Assembly: GCA_019239895.1 (NCBI GenBank)
Contig: JAFAZH010000021.1
Span: 1-64,000, forward strand
Reading direction: 5' to 3'
Source: Abditibacteriaceae bacterium
GTDB taxonomy: Bacteria > Armatimonadota > Abditibacteriia > Abditibacteriales > Abditibacteriaceae
Length of the DNA stretch: 64,000 nucleotides
The translations under genes and the position numbers were made by a program. The notes beneath the pieces are model-generated. The model was given only the letters and a program-made list of their open reading frames with translations, was not told the DNA's origin and searched no databases. Positions 51,299 to 59,003 of this stretch are shown in pieces. Position 1 is the stretch's first letter, and each line of letters begins with the position of its first letter.

Positions 51299-52297
51299 TC
51301 AAGGCCCTAACAGATGGCGCCAGACGGGTTCATACACCGCGTTGCCCTGCGCGTCGAGTGGCGTGAGGGAGTCTCTGGCAACCTGCGCGTGGGGATCACG
51401 CCCCGACCGAGCACTGAACAGGCGGTGTGAGTTATTGTAAGGCGGTGCCATGTGATCTACAGAAGTTAAGCCACCGGGCAAGGCGAGCGTCTTCCAATTC
51501 ACCTTGATGCGGGCAAAGTAGCGACGGTCATTGGCTTCGGCAAATCCGTAAAATCTGTCACGGGGCGTGGCGTGGGTTTGCGCAATCCAGGCAGCGGATC
51601 GCCAGTTCGGGCCGTTCACGCCATCCACGACCGACGAGAACATGATAACGCGATGCACTTTGTATAAGTGGGCGAGCATCGCGGCGTGTCCACCCCCTTG
51701 GGAAAGACCCGAAACCGTGACTTTATCCCAGTTGATTTGGCCGTTGGTGATAAATTGGCCCCAGTGTTCGTTTGGATATTGGGCATCCAGCCAGGACAGC
51801 AGTTTGGTGGTGCGGTTCAGAATGCAGTTGTTGGAGTCCATATCAATCTGCGTTGACTCGTGCTGGCCATCCAGCATAGCCTGGCGCAACGGCCCATAAC
51901 AATTGGCATCATTGCCGCAGACATTATCCGCGCTGCTGCTGCTCCGATAGTCCACGGCGATGGCATGATAGCCTGCCTGGGCTGCGGTTTGCAGCAGCTT
52001 GAGAACGTTGTCGGCTCGTCCACCGGTGCCCGGCAGATAGATAAAGAGCAAATTACCAGTGCCCGCAGCGTTCACATAAGCCTCGTGGGGAAAATCCGGC
52101 TTGTGGATTTTCGGATCGGTCTGGCTCGGACGCACTTCATGATGCACTATCGTCATGCGGGGCAGTTCCGTTAGTAAAGGAGGTTTGACGACCTGTGGCT
52201 GCTGCGATGCCGCAGCTACGGCCAGCGAGAGCAGACCAATGGCGAGGAGCGGATAAAACTTTTGGACGCTTATCTTTGTATCTCTTGAATTCATCAT
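51299..52297 (-). CDS. Exported alpha/beta-hydrolase
   Basis: A 332-aa protein with a signal peptide (FYPLLAIGLLSLAVAAASQ). The alpha/beta-hydrolase landmarks are GNLLFIYLPGTGGRADN (oxyanion region), the nucleophile elbow VTVSGLSQGGGHAAMLA (G-x-S-x-G), VIMFSSVVDGVNG and a late His in GGLTSVDHMAPPYN. It resembles the BPSS1187-like group of secreted hydrolases. An esterase or depolymerase role outside the cell is likely; substrate unknown. Confidence 0.8.
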   Translation of the reverse strand: MMNSRDTKISVQKFYPLLAIGLLSLAVAAASQQPQVVKPPLLTELPRMTIVHHEVRPSQTDPKIHKPDFPHEAYVNAAGTGNLLFIYLPGTGGRADNVLKLLQTAAQAGYHAIAVDYRSSSSADNVCGNDANCYGPLRQAMLDGQHESTQIDMDSNNCILNRTTKLLSWLDAQYPNEHWGQFITNGQINWDKVTVSGLSQGGGHAAMLAHLYKVHRVIMFSSVVDGVNGPNWRSAAWIAQTHATPRDRFYGFAEANDRRYFARIKVNWKTLALPGGLTSVDHMAPPYNNSHRLFSARSGRDPHAQVARDSLTPLDAQGNAVYEPVWRHLLGP

Positions 52298-52440
52298 GCC
52301 CCCAGTATGCATCGGTTTAGGTGCCCGCCTGGGTTATCGTGCCGCCAATGGCAGGCGTTGAATCAGGGAAATTATAGCACGTTCCGCCCATAGCCCGCGC
52401 CACATTCAAGCGGTAAAATAGAAGCCAGAACTTCGGAAAC

Positions 52441-52815
52441 ATGAACCGAAAACCCAGGTGCATCATCATCACTGGCCAAGCGGGAGCGGGGAAAACCACA
52501 CTGGCCAGGCAACTTGGGGCACGGCTGTGGCTGCCTGTCATCAGCAGCGATGAGATCAAAGAGGGCTATGTCAACACCTACGGCGTCCCGCATGACCAAC
52601 TCCCACCGGACACCAATGGTCGAGTCTCCGACTTGTTCTTTACTTTTGCCACTGTGTATAGCCTCTTTCATATCACCCATTGGATTGCAGGTGCCAAACA
52701 TTGGCCTGTCGTATTATGCTTTCTTCTGGCTATCATCCCCAGTTGGCTTGTCGCTGCAATAATATTGTATATAGTGGCTTTTGTGTCTGATACTTTTAAG
52801 CCTACTCAGTTATAG
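52441..52815 (+). CDS. Chimeric gene: P-loop kinase N-terminus fused to a membrane tail
   Basis: A 124-aa product. Residues 1-66 (IIITGQAGAGKTTLARQLGA with the Walker A GQAGAGKTT, then DEIKEGYVNTYGVPHDQLP) are nearly identical to the kinase-like protein encoded at 56260, in DNA as well as protein. After VSDLFF the match stops abruptly. The rest is two hydrophobic helices (HWPVVLCFLLAIIPSWLVAA, IILYIVAFVSD), unrelated to the kinase. The kinase core (lid, base-binding part) is lost, so catalysis is unlikely. An attC follows at 52860. The gene looks like a recombination product between two cassettes. Confidence 0.65.
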   Translation: MNRKPRCIIITGQAGAGKTTLARQLGARLWLPVISSDEIKEGYVNTYGVPHDQLPPDTNGRVSDLFFTFATVYSLFHITHWIAGAKHWPVVLCFLLAIIPSWLVAAIILYIVAFVSDTFKPTQL

Positions 52816-52859
52816 TAGCACGAGGGGACTATTGGTGTTCGCAATATCACAAGACGGCG

Positions 52860-52952
52860 GCTCAACAAAACGCTGCAACGGACGGGTTGCGGCTCGCTTT
52901 GCCTCCACACGCCGCTAAGCTTAGCGGCGGGCCGCTGCGCGCAGGGTTAAGT
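52860..52952 (+). other. attC site
   Basis: R'' GCTCAAC (52860-52866), R' GTTAAGT (52946-52952), arms GCAACGGACGGGTTGCGGC and a stem GCCGCTAAGC/GCTTAGCGGC in the loop. The usual GTTGGGC at the L'-R' position is changed to GGCGGGC, so the exact R' is less sure. Confidence 0.6.
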
Positions 52953-52979
52953 GTGGCATTTATCTCAGGATGAAAGGAC

Positions 52980-53303
52980 ATGGAAAACGAAGACGAAATT
53001 ATCAAAAAGATAATACAAGATGCCGAGAGGCATGAAAAAGGGCCACCGCGTGAATTCCCCTATGCTAAAGTTACCGTCGGCATTCTTTTAGGTATATTGG
53101 CAGGAGGTGGATTCATAGCATGGCTATTGCTTAAAGGCTATAATCCACGTCTTGCCCCACCAGGGCAACAGGATAGTTACGTAATGACCATAGGAGCAGC
53201 CTTCCTAGTGCTTGTGCCCCTCGGTATAATCATTGGTGGCTTCCTAGGCGGTGCGGTGGCTTATTTGCGATGGCTTATTTCTGGAGACAGTCGTAGCACC
53301 TAA
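52980..53303 (+). CDS. Hypothetical two-TM cassette protein
   Basis: A 107-aa protein with a charged N-terminus (ENEDEIIKKIIQDAERHEKG) and two long Gly-rich TM helices (VTVGILLGILAGGGFIAWLL and MTIGAAFLVLVPLGIIIGGF, then LGGAVAYLRW). AT-rich. It lies between attC sites 28 bp after the upstream R'. No family recognised. Confidence 0.65.
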   Translation: MENEDEIIKKIIQDAERHEKGPPREFPYAKVTVGILLGILAGGGFIAWLLLKGYNPRLAPPGQQDSYVMTIGAAFLVLVPLGIIIGGFLGGAVAYLRWLISGDSRST

Positions 53304-53308
53304 CAGCG

Positions 53309-53388
53309 GCTCAACTAGGCGCTGCAACGGACAGCTTTCCGCTCCGCTATGCTGCGGCTTCCGCACGCCGCTGAACTTAGGGTTGGGC
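53309..53388 (+). other. attC site
   Basis: R'' GCTCAAC (53309-53315), arms GCAACGGACAGC / GCACGCCGCTG, R' GTTGGGC (53382-53388), then the shared leader CGCTGCGCGCAG. Similar to the sites at 3120 and 52860. Confidence 0.75.
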
Positions 53389-53435
53389 CGCTGCGCGCAG
53401 CTTACACAGACGCCATACCAGTGGAGGTGTATCAG

Positions 53436-53588
53436 ATGCGAACATGGTTTTACGACAATAAGATGCAGAGGATTGCCGGGCATCCAACTTTTATACAAGT
53501 AGAGCGGGTCTACTGCTTATCGGCAGATGACTTTACTGAGGCCGACGATCAACATTTGAATGATATTCTCAGGGAACTTACCCGGTGA
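53436..53588 (+). CDS. Small cassette ORF, probably the 5' part of a split gene
   Basis: A 50-aa frame (WFYDNKMQRIAGHPTFIQVE, YCLSADDFTEADDQHLNDIL) with GGAGG 8 nt before the ATG, so it is translated. It ends inside the next frame. A one-base shift near CTTACCCGG would join both into a single protein of about 135 aa. See the next entry. Confidence 0.55.
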   Translation: MRTWFYDNKMQRIAGHPTFIQVERVYCLSADDFTEADDQHLNDILRELTR

Positions 53589-53841
53589 CCTAAGAAGTTC
53601 GCCTCTGGGCCAACCTTGTTGGTTCGGCACAGATGAAAATAATCCGCCGTTTTTGTGCTATGGGTGGGAGCCGCCTTGGGGAGTCACAATCGAAGGTGTA
53701 ATCAGTGAGGAGGACTGGGTAGCATGGGATACAGCCTTTCGAGAACAAGCTTATCATCTACCTCATTATGAAATAGACACTGAAGATGAGGCATTCTTGG
53801 AAGAAAATAAACATCTCCCAAAAGTGTGGGTAGGTACCTGA
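53560..53841 (+). CDS. Cassette ORF, probably the 3' part of a split gene
   Basis: A 93-aa frame overlapping the previous one by 29 bp, without its own ribosome site. Composition is ordinary soluble protein (CWFGTDENNPPFLCYGWEPP, WVAWDTAFREQAYHLPHYEI). The cassette's end matches its start: the R'' at 53895 is the exact reverse complement of the R' at 53382, so the two ORFs share one cassette and were probably one gene. A 21-bp tandem duplication covers the stop codon. Family not recognised. Confidence 0.55.
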   Translation: MIFSGNLPGDLRSSPLGQPCWFGTDENNPPFLCYGWEPPWGVTIEGVISEEDWVAWDTAFREQAYHLPHYEIDTEDEAFLEENKHLPKVWVGT

Positions 53842-53861
53842 AAAGTGTGGGTAGGTACCTG
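53820..53861 (+). repeat. 21-bp tandem duplication over a stop codon
   Basis: AAAAGTGTGGGTAGGTACCTG is present at 53820-53840 and again at 53841-53861. The TGA formed at the junction ends the preceding ORF. Confidence 0.9.
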
Positions 53862-53894
53862 AACTTAAAAGCTAACTGTTAAATGAGAACACCA

Positions 53895-53974
53895 GCCCAA
53901 CCAAACGCTGCAACCGACCCTTCCAGTTCCGCTGCGCTCCACTTCCAGGGCGGCTGCGCTCTACTTGGTTGCGT
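53895..53974 (+). other. attC site
   Basis: R'' GCCCAAC (53895-53901), arms GCAACCGACCCTTCCAG / CTTCCAGGGCGGCTGC, R' GTTGCGT (53968-53974). R'' is the exact reverse complement of GTTGGGC at 53382-53388. Confidence 0.8.
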
Positions 53975-53990
53975 GTCGTACTTCTGAGAT

Positions 53991-54332
53991 ATGAAAGTGC
54001 CTCCTGCAAGCAGTCGCCATTTGTCCGCTTTCGCCATTGATGTGCATTATCATCTGGAGCAAACCGGTCTGTTTTCAAAAATTACGATCAAGAAAACGGG
54101 CTTGCCTAAATGCGCTTTCAACATTATTTGTTCATTGGCTGATGGTTCAATCACACAAGCTGAAGTGACCGCCGTATTAGAGCAAGTTTGGAACGAGGCA
54201 CCGCTCGGATATTATAAAGGCGAGAACTCATATAAATTAACTGCTTCGACAGAAGAAGTTCAAATGCAATTTGCAACATCAACAGCCGAGGCGAGTATCA
54301 CAGGTCGAATCGAAGTTGTCGGCTTCCAGTGA
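53991..54332 (+). CDS. Hypothetical soluble cassette protein
   Basis: A 113-aa protein with no signal or TM segment. It has an alpha/beta pattern (FAIDVHYHLEQTGLFSKITI, AFNIICSLADGSITQAEVTA, EEVQMQFATSTAEASITGRI). AT-rich, 16 bp after the upstream R', 10 bp before the next R''. Not recognised. The tight fit between the two sites supports it as the cassette gene. Confidence 0.65.
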   Translation: MKVPPASSRHLSAFAIDVHYHLEQTGLFSKITIKKTGLPKCAFNIICSLADGSITQAEVTAVLEQVWNEAPLGYYKGENSYKLTASTEEVQMQFATSTAEASITGRIEVVGFQ

Positions 54333-54342
54333 GTCAACCGTA

Positions 54343-54425
54343 GCCCAACGAATCCATGCTCCCGACTGCTTACAGTCCGCTCGCACCTCGCTCCCTTGCA
54401 GCGGCGGGTGAGCTTGACGTTGTGT
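54343..54425 (+). other. attC site
   Basis: R'' GCCCAAC (54343-54349), L' GGCGGGTGAGC, R' GTTGTGT (54419-54425). The left arm (CTCCCGACTGCTTACAGTCC) keeps only part of the usual pairing. Confidence 0.65.
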
Positions 54426-54457
54426 AGGTGCGCGCGGCTTAGATGTAAGCTATAGGT

Positions 54458-54955
54458 ATGGCAAACACCGGAATAAAGCGAAAGAGAAAGTGGTGGGTGA
54501 TACTGCTTTTAGGCTTTGTATTAATACCTGCCCTGGTTGCTTTACGCCTTCGCTGGTTCAGTAACCAGGGTGTTATCCTCACTGGTTCCTCAGCAGAGGG
54601 CCTTTTCGGACAGTGCTCCCGTGACGCTCCCACAGGGGTAAGCGGTCTCTGGTGCCCATATCCGTGGACTATAGCGCGCCTTGAAACGAATTTGCCCCGG
54701 TTCTTGAGAAGCAACCCCAATCTAAGGAGCACGTTCTCGCTCAAACACTACTATATTCAGTACACAGGATTTATCAAGAACGGACGGTATCTCATCTACG
54801 CGAACGCATTTCCAGATGACCTGTTTGGAGAGAATCCATTTATGTGGCGTTTCCGTTCTCAGGTGGTGTGCGACGGTGGTCCAGCCTTTTTCGGTTTCGA
54901 GTTTGATCCGGCGATGGGTCAGTTCAGCAATCTTGAGTTCAATGGTGCAATTTAG
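54458..54955 (+). CDS. Hypothetical membrane-anchored cassette protein
   Basis: A 165-aa protein with a basic N-terminus (NTGIKRKRKWW), one TM anchor (VILLLGFVLIPALVALRLRW) and an exported domain with three Cys (LFGQCSRDA, GLWCPYPW, QVVCDGGPAFFGFEF). It lies between attC sites. Not recognised. Confidence 0.65.
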   Translation: MANTGIKRKRKWWVILLLGFVLIPALVALRLRWFSNQGVILTGSSAEGLFGQCSRDAPTGVSGLWCPYPWTIARLETNLPRFLRSNPNLRSTFSLKHYYIQYTGFIKNGRYLIYANAFPDDLFGENPFMWRFRSQVVCDGGPAFFGFEFDPAMGQFSNLEFNGAI

Positions 54956-54976
54956 AACAGCCACATGTCAGCACCA

Positions 54977-55054
54977 CCACAACCAATCGCTGCAAGGGAC
55001 GGGTTGCAGCTCGCTTTGCTACGTCTTCCCCCGCTGTTGAGTTGGGCGTTCGAC
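54977..55054 (+). other. attC site
   Basis: R'' CCACAAC (54977-54983; 6 of 7 match to the reverse complement of the R' at 54419), arms GCAAGGGACGGGTTGCAGC, R' GTTCGAC (55048-55054). Confidence 0.75.
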
Positions 55055-55092
55055 GGCAGCATGTAGGGCGACTTCGCGCCATACTTCAGGAC

Positions 55093-55626
55093 ATGAAAAT
55101 TTCAGAAATCATCGTAACCGACCGCGATAGTGACTTTGATGTGATATTTCGGGAATCTGCTCTCATCGCTAAGTTTATTACCGCCTCGGATTATGAGCGA
55201 TATGCCGCCAAAGACGAGAGGCTCAGTCGCAAAATCGAAGTAGTCGTCAATAAGCTGTTTAAGAAGAAGTTTACAAAAGAGCATGTTTACATCAGCTACG
55301 ACTGGTGGCCTGACCATACACGGGGTATTCACCTTGATACAGAATCGTTTCATCAAGAAGTCTTCGATTCACTCCGCGCATTACTGGTCGCCCAGTATGA
55401 TGAGTGGCGCATTCAAGCTGTGATATACCAGGACATCTTCAAGGGACGGACAATGATTGGCTCGATAGCAATATGGTCTGACAAGCTTTTGCTCGATGGT
55501 GCATTATATAACTGGATGGTTGATAACAAGTTTGATTTTGGAAGCAAGGTAGCTCCGCGCTTCGTCAGTGTTGACCCGAATGACGAAGATGAGCCGTGGG
55601 CTACACTTCTTGACGACGTTGAATAG
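55093..55626 (+). CDS. Hypothetical soluble cassette protein
   Basis: A 177-aa acidic cytoplasmic protein (KISEIIVTDRDSDFDVIFRE, WWPDHTRGIHLDTESFHQEV, APRFVSVDPNDEDEPWATLL). The ATG at 55093 is chosen; an earlier frame runs back into attC. The overall size, acidity and mixed alpha/beta pattern resemble immunity-type (SUFU/Imm) proteins, but no specific family can be named. AT-rich. The cassette ends match exactly (R' GTTCGAC, R'' GTCGAAC). Confidence 0.6.
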   Translation: MKISEIIVTDRDSDFDVIFRESALIAKFITASDYERYAAKDERLSRKIEVVVNKLFKKKFTKEHVYISYDWWPDHTRGIHLDTESFHQEVFDSLRALLVAQYDEWRIQAVIYQDIFKGRTMIGSIAIWSDKLLLDGALYNWMVDNKFDFGSKVAPRFVSVDPNDEDEPWATLLDDVE

Positions 55627-55640
55627 AAGTATCAACAGCC

Positions 55641-55728
55641 GTCGAACCAGAGAATCCAGCCGACGCCTGCGACCCTACGCTCGTGCCTCACTGCGGGCCT
55701 CCGGGCGCGGCTGATTGCGGCGTTCTGT
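55641..55728 (+). other. attC site
   Basis: R'' GTCGAAC (55641-55647) is the exact reverse complement of GTTCGAC at 55048-55054. Arms CCAGCCGACGCC / GGGCGCGGCTG, R' GTTCTGT (55722-55728). It closely resembles the site at 2638-2725, including the loop CGCTCGTGCCTCACTGCGGG. Confidence 0.82.
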
Positions 55729-55780
55729 GATGGCGTGCGGCTTGCTGGAAAATGCAGGAACGGACAAAATACAAGTCAAG

Positions 55781-56155
55781 ATGGATAATGAAGTACAACA
55801 AGCAACTTTGCTCTGCCAAACGGCCCTGGAGATGTACAGCAAGGGGCGGCTTGCTGATGCCATAGATACCTGGCTCAAGGCCACTCAAATTGATCCAAGT
55901 TGTAGCGAGGCCAAAATGCGCTTGGGCTATGCGCTTGACGAAAAGCAAGGTATTCTTGATGAACTTCAGGAACTGAGTCAGCAGGTGAGTCAGTCGCCTC
56001 ACGATGCTGCCGCGCACTATCGCATCGCTTATCTGATGTTCACGCTTGGCCACGACGATGAAGCGCGAGCCGCTTGGCTCAGAGTCATGCAAGTAGATGA
56101 TGGCACATGGGCCAAAAGTTCCAGAAAGATGCTGCGCAAACATTTGGCTGGTTAG
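55781..56155 (+). CDS. TPR-repeat cassette protein
   Basis: A 124-aa protein with three TPR-like helical pairs: CQTALEMYSKGRLADAIDTW then LKATQIDPSCSEAKMRLGYA; SPHDAAAHYRIAYLMFTLGH then DDEARAAWLRVMQVD. TPRs mediate protein-protein contacts. An upstream ATG at 55730, just after R', would add 17 residues without TPR character. It fills the cassette up to the next attC. Partner unknown. Confidence 0.75.
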   Translation: MDNEVQQATLLCQTALEMYSKGRLADAIDTWLKATQIDPSCSEAKMRLGYALDEKQGILDELQELSQQVSQSPHDAAAHYRIAYLMFTLGHDDEARAAWLRVMQVDDGTWAKSSRKMLRKHLAG

Positions 56156-56171
56156 ACGCAACAAAACAGCA

Positions 56172-56249
56172 GCCTAACCAGCCAGTGCAACCGCCCTGCC
56201 AGGCTCCGCTGTGCTACGCCTTCCAGGGCGGCTGACTTTGGCATTGGGT
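56172..56249 (+). other. attC site
   Basis: R'' GCCTAAC (56172-56178), arms GCAACCGCCCTGCCAGG / CTTCCAGGGCGGCTG, R' ATTGGGT (56243-56249). It is the last clear attC in the third array. Confidence 0.72.
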
Positions 56250-56259
56250 ATCCAGAAGT

Positions 56260-56871
56260 ATGAACCAAAAACCAAAGTGCATCATCGTCACGGGCCAGGC
56301 GGGGGCGGGGAAAACCACACTGGCCAGGCAGCTTGGGGCACGGCTCTGGCTGCCTGTCATCAGCCGCGATGAGATCAAAGAGGGCTATGTCAACACCTAC
56401 GGCGTCCCGCATGACCAACTTCCCTCTGATACCAATGGGGTAGTCTCCGATTTGTTCTTTGCTATCGTGCATCAATATCTGGCGGGACACATCTCGGTTG
56501 TTATCGAGGCGGCATTTCAGCACCAGGTCTGGGAATCGAGGATGCCGCAACTGCTTGAGTTGGCCACGCTCCTGATGGTTTTATGCTCTGTTGATGGTGT
56601 TGTGGCCGCAGGGCGGCATCTCCAACGAGGCTTAGAAAATCCAATGCGGGAGTTTTATCACGGCGATAAGCGTGTCGCCCACTACCGGGAAACTGGTGAA
56701 ATATTACCGCACGCCACATATACCGCGCCGCGATTCAATATCCCTACCATCCAGGTCTCAACAGAGGGAGAATACAGCCCCGGTCTGGATGAGATAGTGC
56801 GGCAGATACAATCATTCGCGGCCCAACCCGGAGGCGAGCCGGTCGCTCGATCCGATGCGGGGCACTTTTGA
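56260..56871 (+). CDS. P-loop kinase-like protein (AAA_33 type)
   Basis: A 203-aa nucleotide-binding protein. Walker A is VTGQAGAGKTTLARQLGARL; ISRDEIKEGYVNTYG is the base/substrate-side loop; VVIEAAFQHQVWESRM fits the Walker-B-like strand with its acceptor; REFYHGDKRVAHYRETGE matches the lid/arginine part. The fold is that of small kinases such as gluconate or adenylylsulfate kinase and Zeta-toxin-like proteins; substrate unknown. Its ATG lies 10 bp after an attC R', so it is a cassette gene. Its first 66 codons are duplicated at 52441, on the far side of the array. Confidence 0.8.
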   Translation: MNQKPKCIIVTGQAGAGKTTLARQLGARLWLPVISRDEIKEGYVNTYGVPHDQLPSDTNGVVSDLFFAIVHQYLAGHISVVIEAAFQHQVWESRMPQLLELATLLMVLCSVDGVVAAGRHLQRGLENPMREFYHGDKRVAHYRETGEILPHATYTAPRFNIPTIQVSTEGEYSPGLDEIVRQIQSFAAQPGGEPVARSDAGHF

Positions 56872-56945
56872 GGTTGTGTCGCGGTGCGCCGCGTTACCGG
56901 GTGTCATACTGAAAACGACAGGAACTTAAATGCTCAGGAGCCGAA

Positions 56946-57401
56946 ATGTTGAAGCTCGTCAGGACGGATTCGAGTCATGCTGATTTTCGAGAACTGGTGC
57001 GGTTGTTGGATGAAGATTTGAGCCTCCGCGATGGTGCGGCCCACCCGTTCTACGCGCAGTTCAATACGCTGGATGCCATTCGGCACGTTGTGGTTGCTTA
57101 CGAGCAAGATCGGCCCGTCGGTTGTGGTGCTATTAAGCGGTATGACGAAACCACGGTTGAGATTAAGCGGATGTTTGTGCGCCCGGAAAATCGCGGTCGG
57201 GGCATCGCCGCTGCAATCTTACGGGAGTTGGAGCAATGGGCGGCGGAATTAGGCTTCGCCACCGCGATTCTGGAAACGGGCAAGCAACAACCAGAAGCCA
57301 TCCGTCTCTACCAGAAATCCGGCTACACGCTTATGCCAAACTATGGCCAATATGCCTTAGCCCAAAACAGTGTTTGTATGCAAAAGCCTTTGATGGGATA
57401 G
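56946..57401 (+). CDS. GNAT-family N-acetyltransferase
   Basis: A 151-aa acetyltransferase. The acetyl-CoA site is VEIKRMFVRPENRGRGIAAA (RxxGxA). Motif B is FATAILETGKQQPEAIRLYQ followed by KSGYTLMPNYG. The N-terminal strand-helix (DSSHADFRELVRLLDEDLSL) is typical of the small PhnO/amino-acid acetyltransferase group. A CAGGAG site lies upstream. Its 3' end abuts the convergent DUF2156 gene (4 bp). It may be a cassette gene that lost its attC; no attC is visible around it. Confidence 0.85.
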   Translation: MLKLVRTDSSHADFRELVRLLDEDLSLRDGAAHPFYAQFNTLDAIRHVVVAYEQDRPVGCGAIKRYDETTVEIKRMFVRPENRGRGIAAAILRELEQWAAELGFATAILETGKQQPEAIRLYQKSGYTLMPNYGQYALAQNSVCMQKPLMG

Positions 57402-57405
57402 CCAG

Positions 57406-58476
57406 TTAGCTCGTAATGGCGGCTCGCTTTTCGCGCAGCCACAGATATTCTTGCCCACCGGCTTTGATGATGCCTTTTAAGACTGCCCATAAGGGGGATT
57501 GGCCGCTAAAAGCGGCGGCGATGGCATACAGACTGCGCGGGGAAAAATGGTGCTCTTTGCTGATGGCATAGATCGGTTCCCAGGTGTCGGGGCGGAACTT
57601 TGACTTAAAGGCATCGAGACCACCAAAATTATAAAAGCGGCAGCCGTGGGCACGCACCCAGGACAACAGCAAGCGCAGCCAGAAGGGGTTGGGGTCTTCT
57701 GGCAATAAAGTGTGCTGCGAGAGCGGCACCAGGCCCATTGTCACATATTGCGAGCCATCGGCGGCTACCGCGCGCATGGCCGTATCTACGAGGAGTTCTA
57801 CCGTGCCATTGGGCGCATCATAGCCGCGTGGAAACTGCTCGGTGAGCCAGCCCTTGCGCCGGGGCACCGGGCACAGATTCAAAAAGGCCACGACTTGCCC
57901 ATTGCGCTCGGCCACGAAGACGCGTCGGCCTTGCAGGTTGACAATGGTTTGTGGCTCGACCAAAAAATGCAAAGGCGGCAAGCCCCGCGAGCGCAGCCAC
58001 TGGCGCAAACAGCGTTTCAGTTGCGGGTTGCCCGTGGCGTAGTCGGGCGTCCATTCATGCACCACCACGCCTTTATTGCGGGCGCGGTTAAACTGGGCAC
58101 GTAGCGAAGCATGGCCCGCGATAATCTCTGGCCAGTGCGCCGGATGCCAGGCGGGTTGCGAGCCAAGCACCACCGTGGAGTAGCCGGGGCACACGCTCAG
58201 ATGCGTATGCAAACGACCCGAAGCGCCAAAATAGCAAACCCCGCACTTCTGCCGTGCCACATAGCTTTCCCATTCCGCCAGCACCGCATCCAACCGTTCC
58301 TCGGCACAGACCGGGGCACCCGCCACCACATAAACGCCATGTTTGCGCACATAGCCGACCACGGCATCGCCCTGCCCGGAGAACCAGTGCGCCATGCCTC
58401 GATTCACCAGTTGATAGGCGGTGGCATTCCAACCATGCTGCATCACGAGGCGGCGGACACGCGGCACGTTCGTCAT
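57406..58476 (-). CDS. DUF2156 / phosphatidylglycerol lysyltransferase-like protein
   Basis: A 356-aa protein with a double-GNAT fold like the soluble domain of MprF: AYQLVNRGMAHWFSGQGDAV with VGYVRKHGVYVVAGAPVC, then HASLRAQFNRARNKGVVVHE, VFVAERNGQVVAFLNLCPVP, GTVELLVDTAMRAVAADGSQ, and FYNFGGLDAFKSKFRPDTWE. MprF moves lysine or alanine from tRNA to phosphatidylglycerol. The membrane flippase part is absent here, as in many stand-alone DUF2156 proteins, whose acceptor is unknown. It is probably co-transcribed with the small gene 10 bp upstream. Confidence 0.82.
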   Translation of the reverse strand: MTNVPRVRRLVMQHGWNATAYQLVNRGMAHWFSGQGDAVVGYVRKHGVYVVAGAPVCAEERLDAVLAEWESYVARQKCGVCYFGASGRLHTHLSVCPGYSTVVLGSQPAWHPAHWPEIIAGHASLRAQFNRARNKGVVVHEWTPDYATGNPQLKRCLRQWLRSRGLPPLHFLVEPQTIVNLQGRRVFVAERNGQVVAFLNLCPVPRRKGWLTEQFPRGYDAPNGTVELLVDTAMRAVAADGSQYVTMGLVPLSQHTLLPEDPNPFWLRLLLSWVRAHGCRFYNFGGLDAFKSKFRPDTWEPIYAISKEHHFSPRSLYAIAAAFSGQSPLWAVLKGIIKAGGQEYLWLREKRAAITS

Positions 58477-58486
58477 TGGGTCATCC

Positions 58487-58771
58487 TTAAAACTTTAATA
58501 CAATCCAGCGATCTTCAATGGTAATGGCGGCATTTTGAGCCTTTTGCTGGCGCGTGGCCTCGGCCACCCGTTCCAGGATTTCCTGTCGTCGCCCCTTGGC
58601 CCAGGCCGCGCCACTCTGCTCCCAGTAGGCGTCCCACTGCTCTGGCGCAGGCACCATAATATCGGCCCCCACGGTGCTGAACTCCCAGTCGAAATTCAGA
58701 CGCTGCCCGGCTTCAATATACGTGATGGTGCCGCCACGCCCGGATTGTCCAATCTCCACTGTATAGTCCAT
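58487..58771 (-). CDS. Small hypothetical protein
   Basis: A 94-aa protein (TVEIGQSGRGGTITYIEAGQ, EFSTVGADIMVPAPEQWDAY, WEQSGAAWAKGRRQEILERV, IEDRWIVLKF), soluble, beta-strand then helix then strand. It lies 10 bp upstream of the DUF2156 gene in the same direction, so they form a pair. Family not recognised. Confidence 0.6.
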   Translation of the reverse strand: MDYTVEIGQSGRGGTITYIEAGQRLNFDWEFSTVGADIMVPAPEQWDAYWEQSGAAWAKGRRQEILERVAEATRQQKAQNAAITIEDRWIVLKF

Positions 58772-58901
58772 AAATGCATTGACGCCTGGACAACTCTCGC
58801 GCCTGACAACTCCCGTTTCTCGACTTATCTCTACTGGCTCACACTAATTGGTGCGGCTATGATGCCAACCAAGCACATCGGCCAAGTACACCTGCCGAGG
58901 A

Positions 58902-58927
58902 CATAGTTGACACATGTGGGGAATCCA
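58902..58927 (+). repeat. Left copy of a 26-bp perfect inverted repeat
   Basis: Starts CATAGTTGACACATGTGGGG and is the exact reverse complement of 60919-60944. The similarity extends outward imperfectly (TACACCTG.CGAGGA against TACACCTG.GAGGC). It may be an insertion-sequence end. Confidence 0.8.
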
Positions 58928-59003
58928 ACCTCTGCACTGTTGTCCTGAGTGGCCCATAACCAAACACTCACTATCACGACAGTAGGGAGCAGGTCCTTAA
59001 CCG

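Noticed and set aside
56872..56945. GTTGTGTCGCGGTGCGCCGCG stretch after the kinase gene as an attC
   Set aside because: It has a small GC palindrome but no R'' box and no L'/R' spacing, so the last attC of the array was left at 56172.
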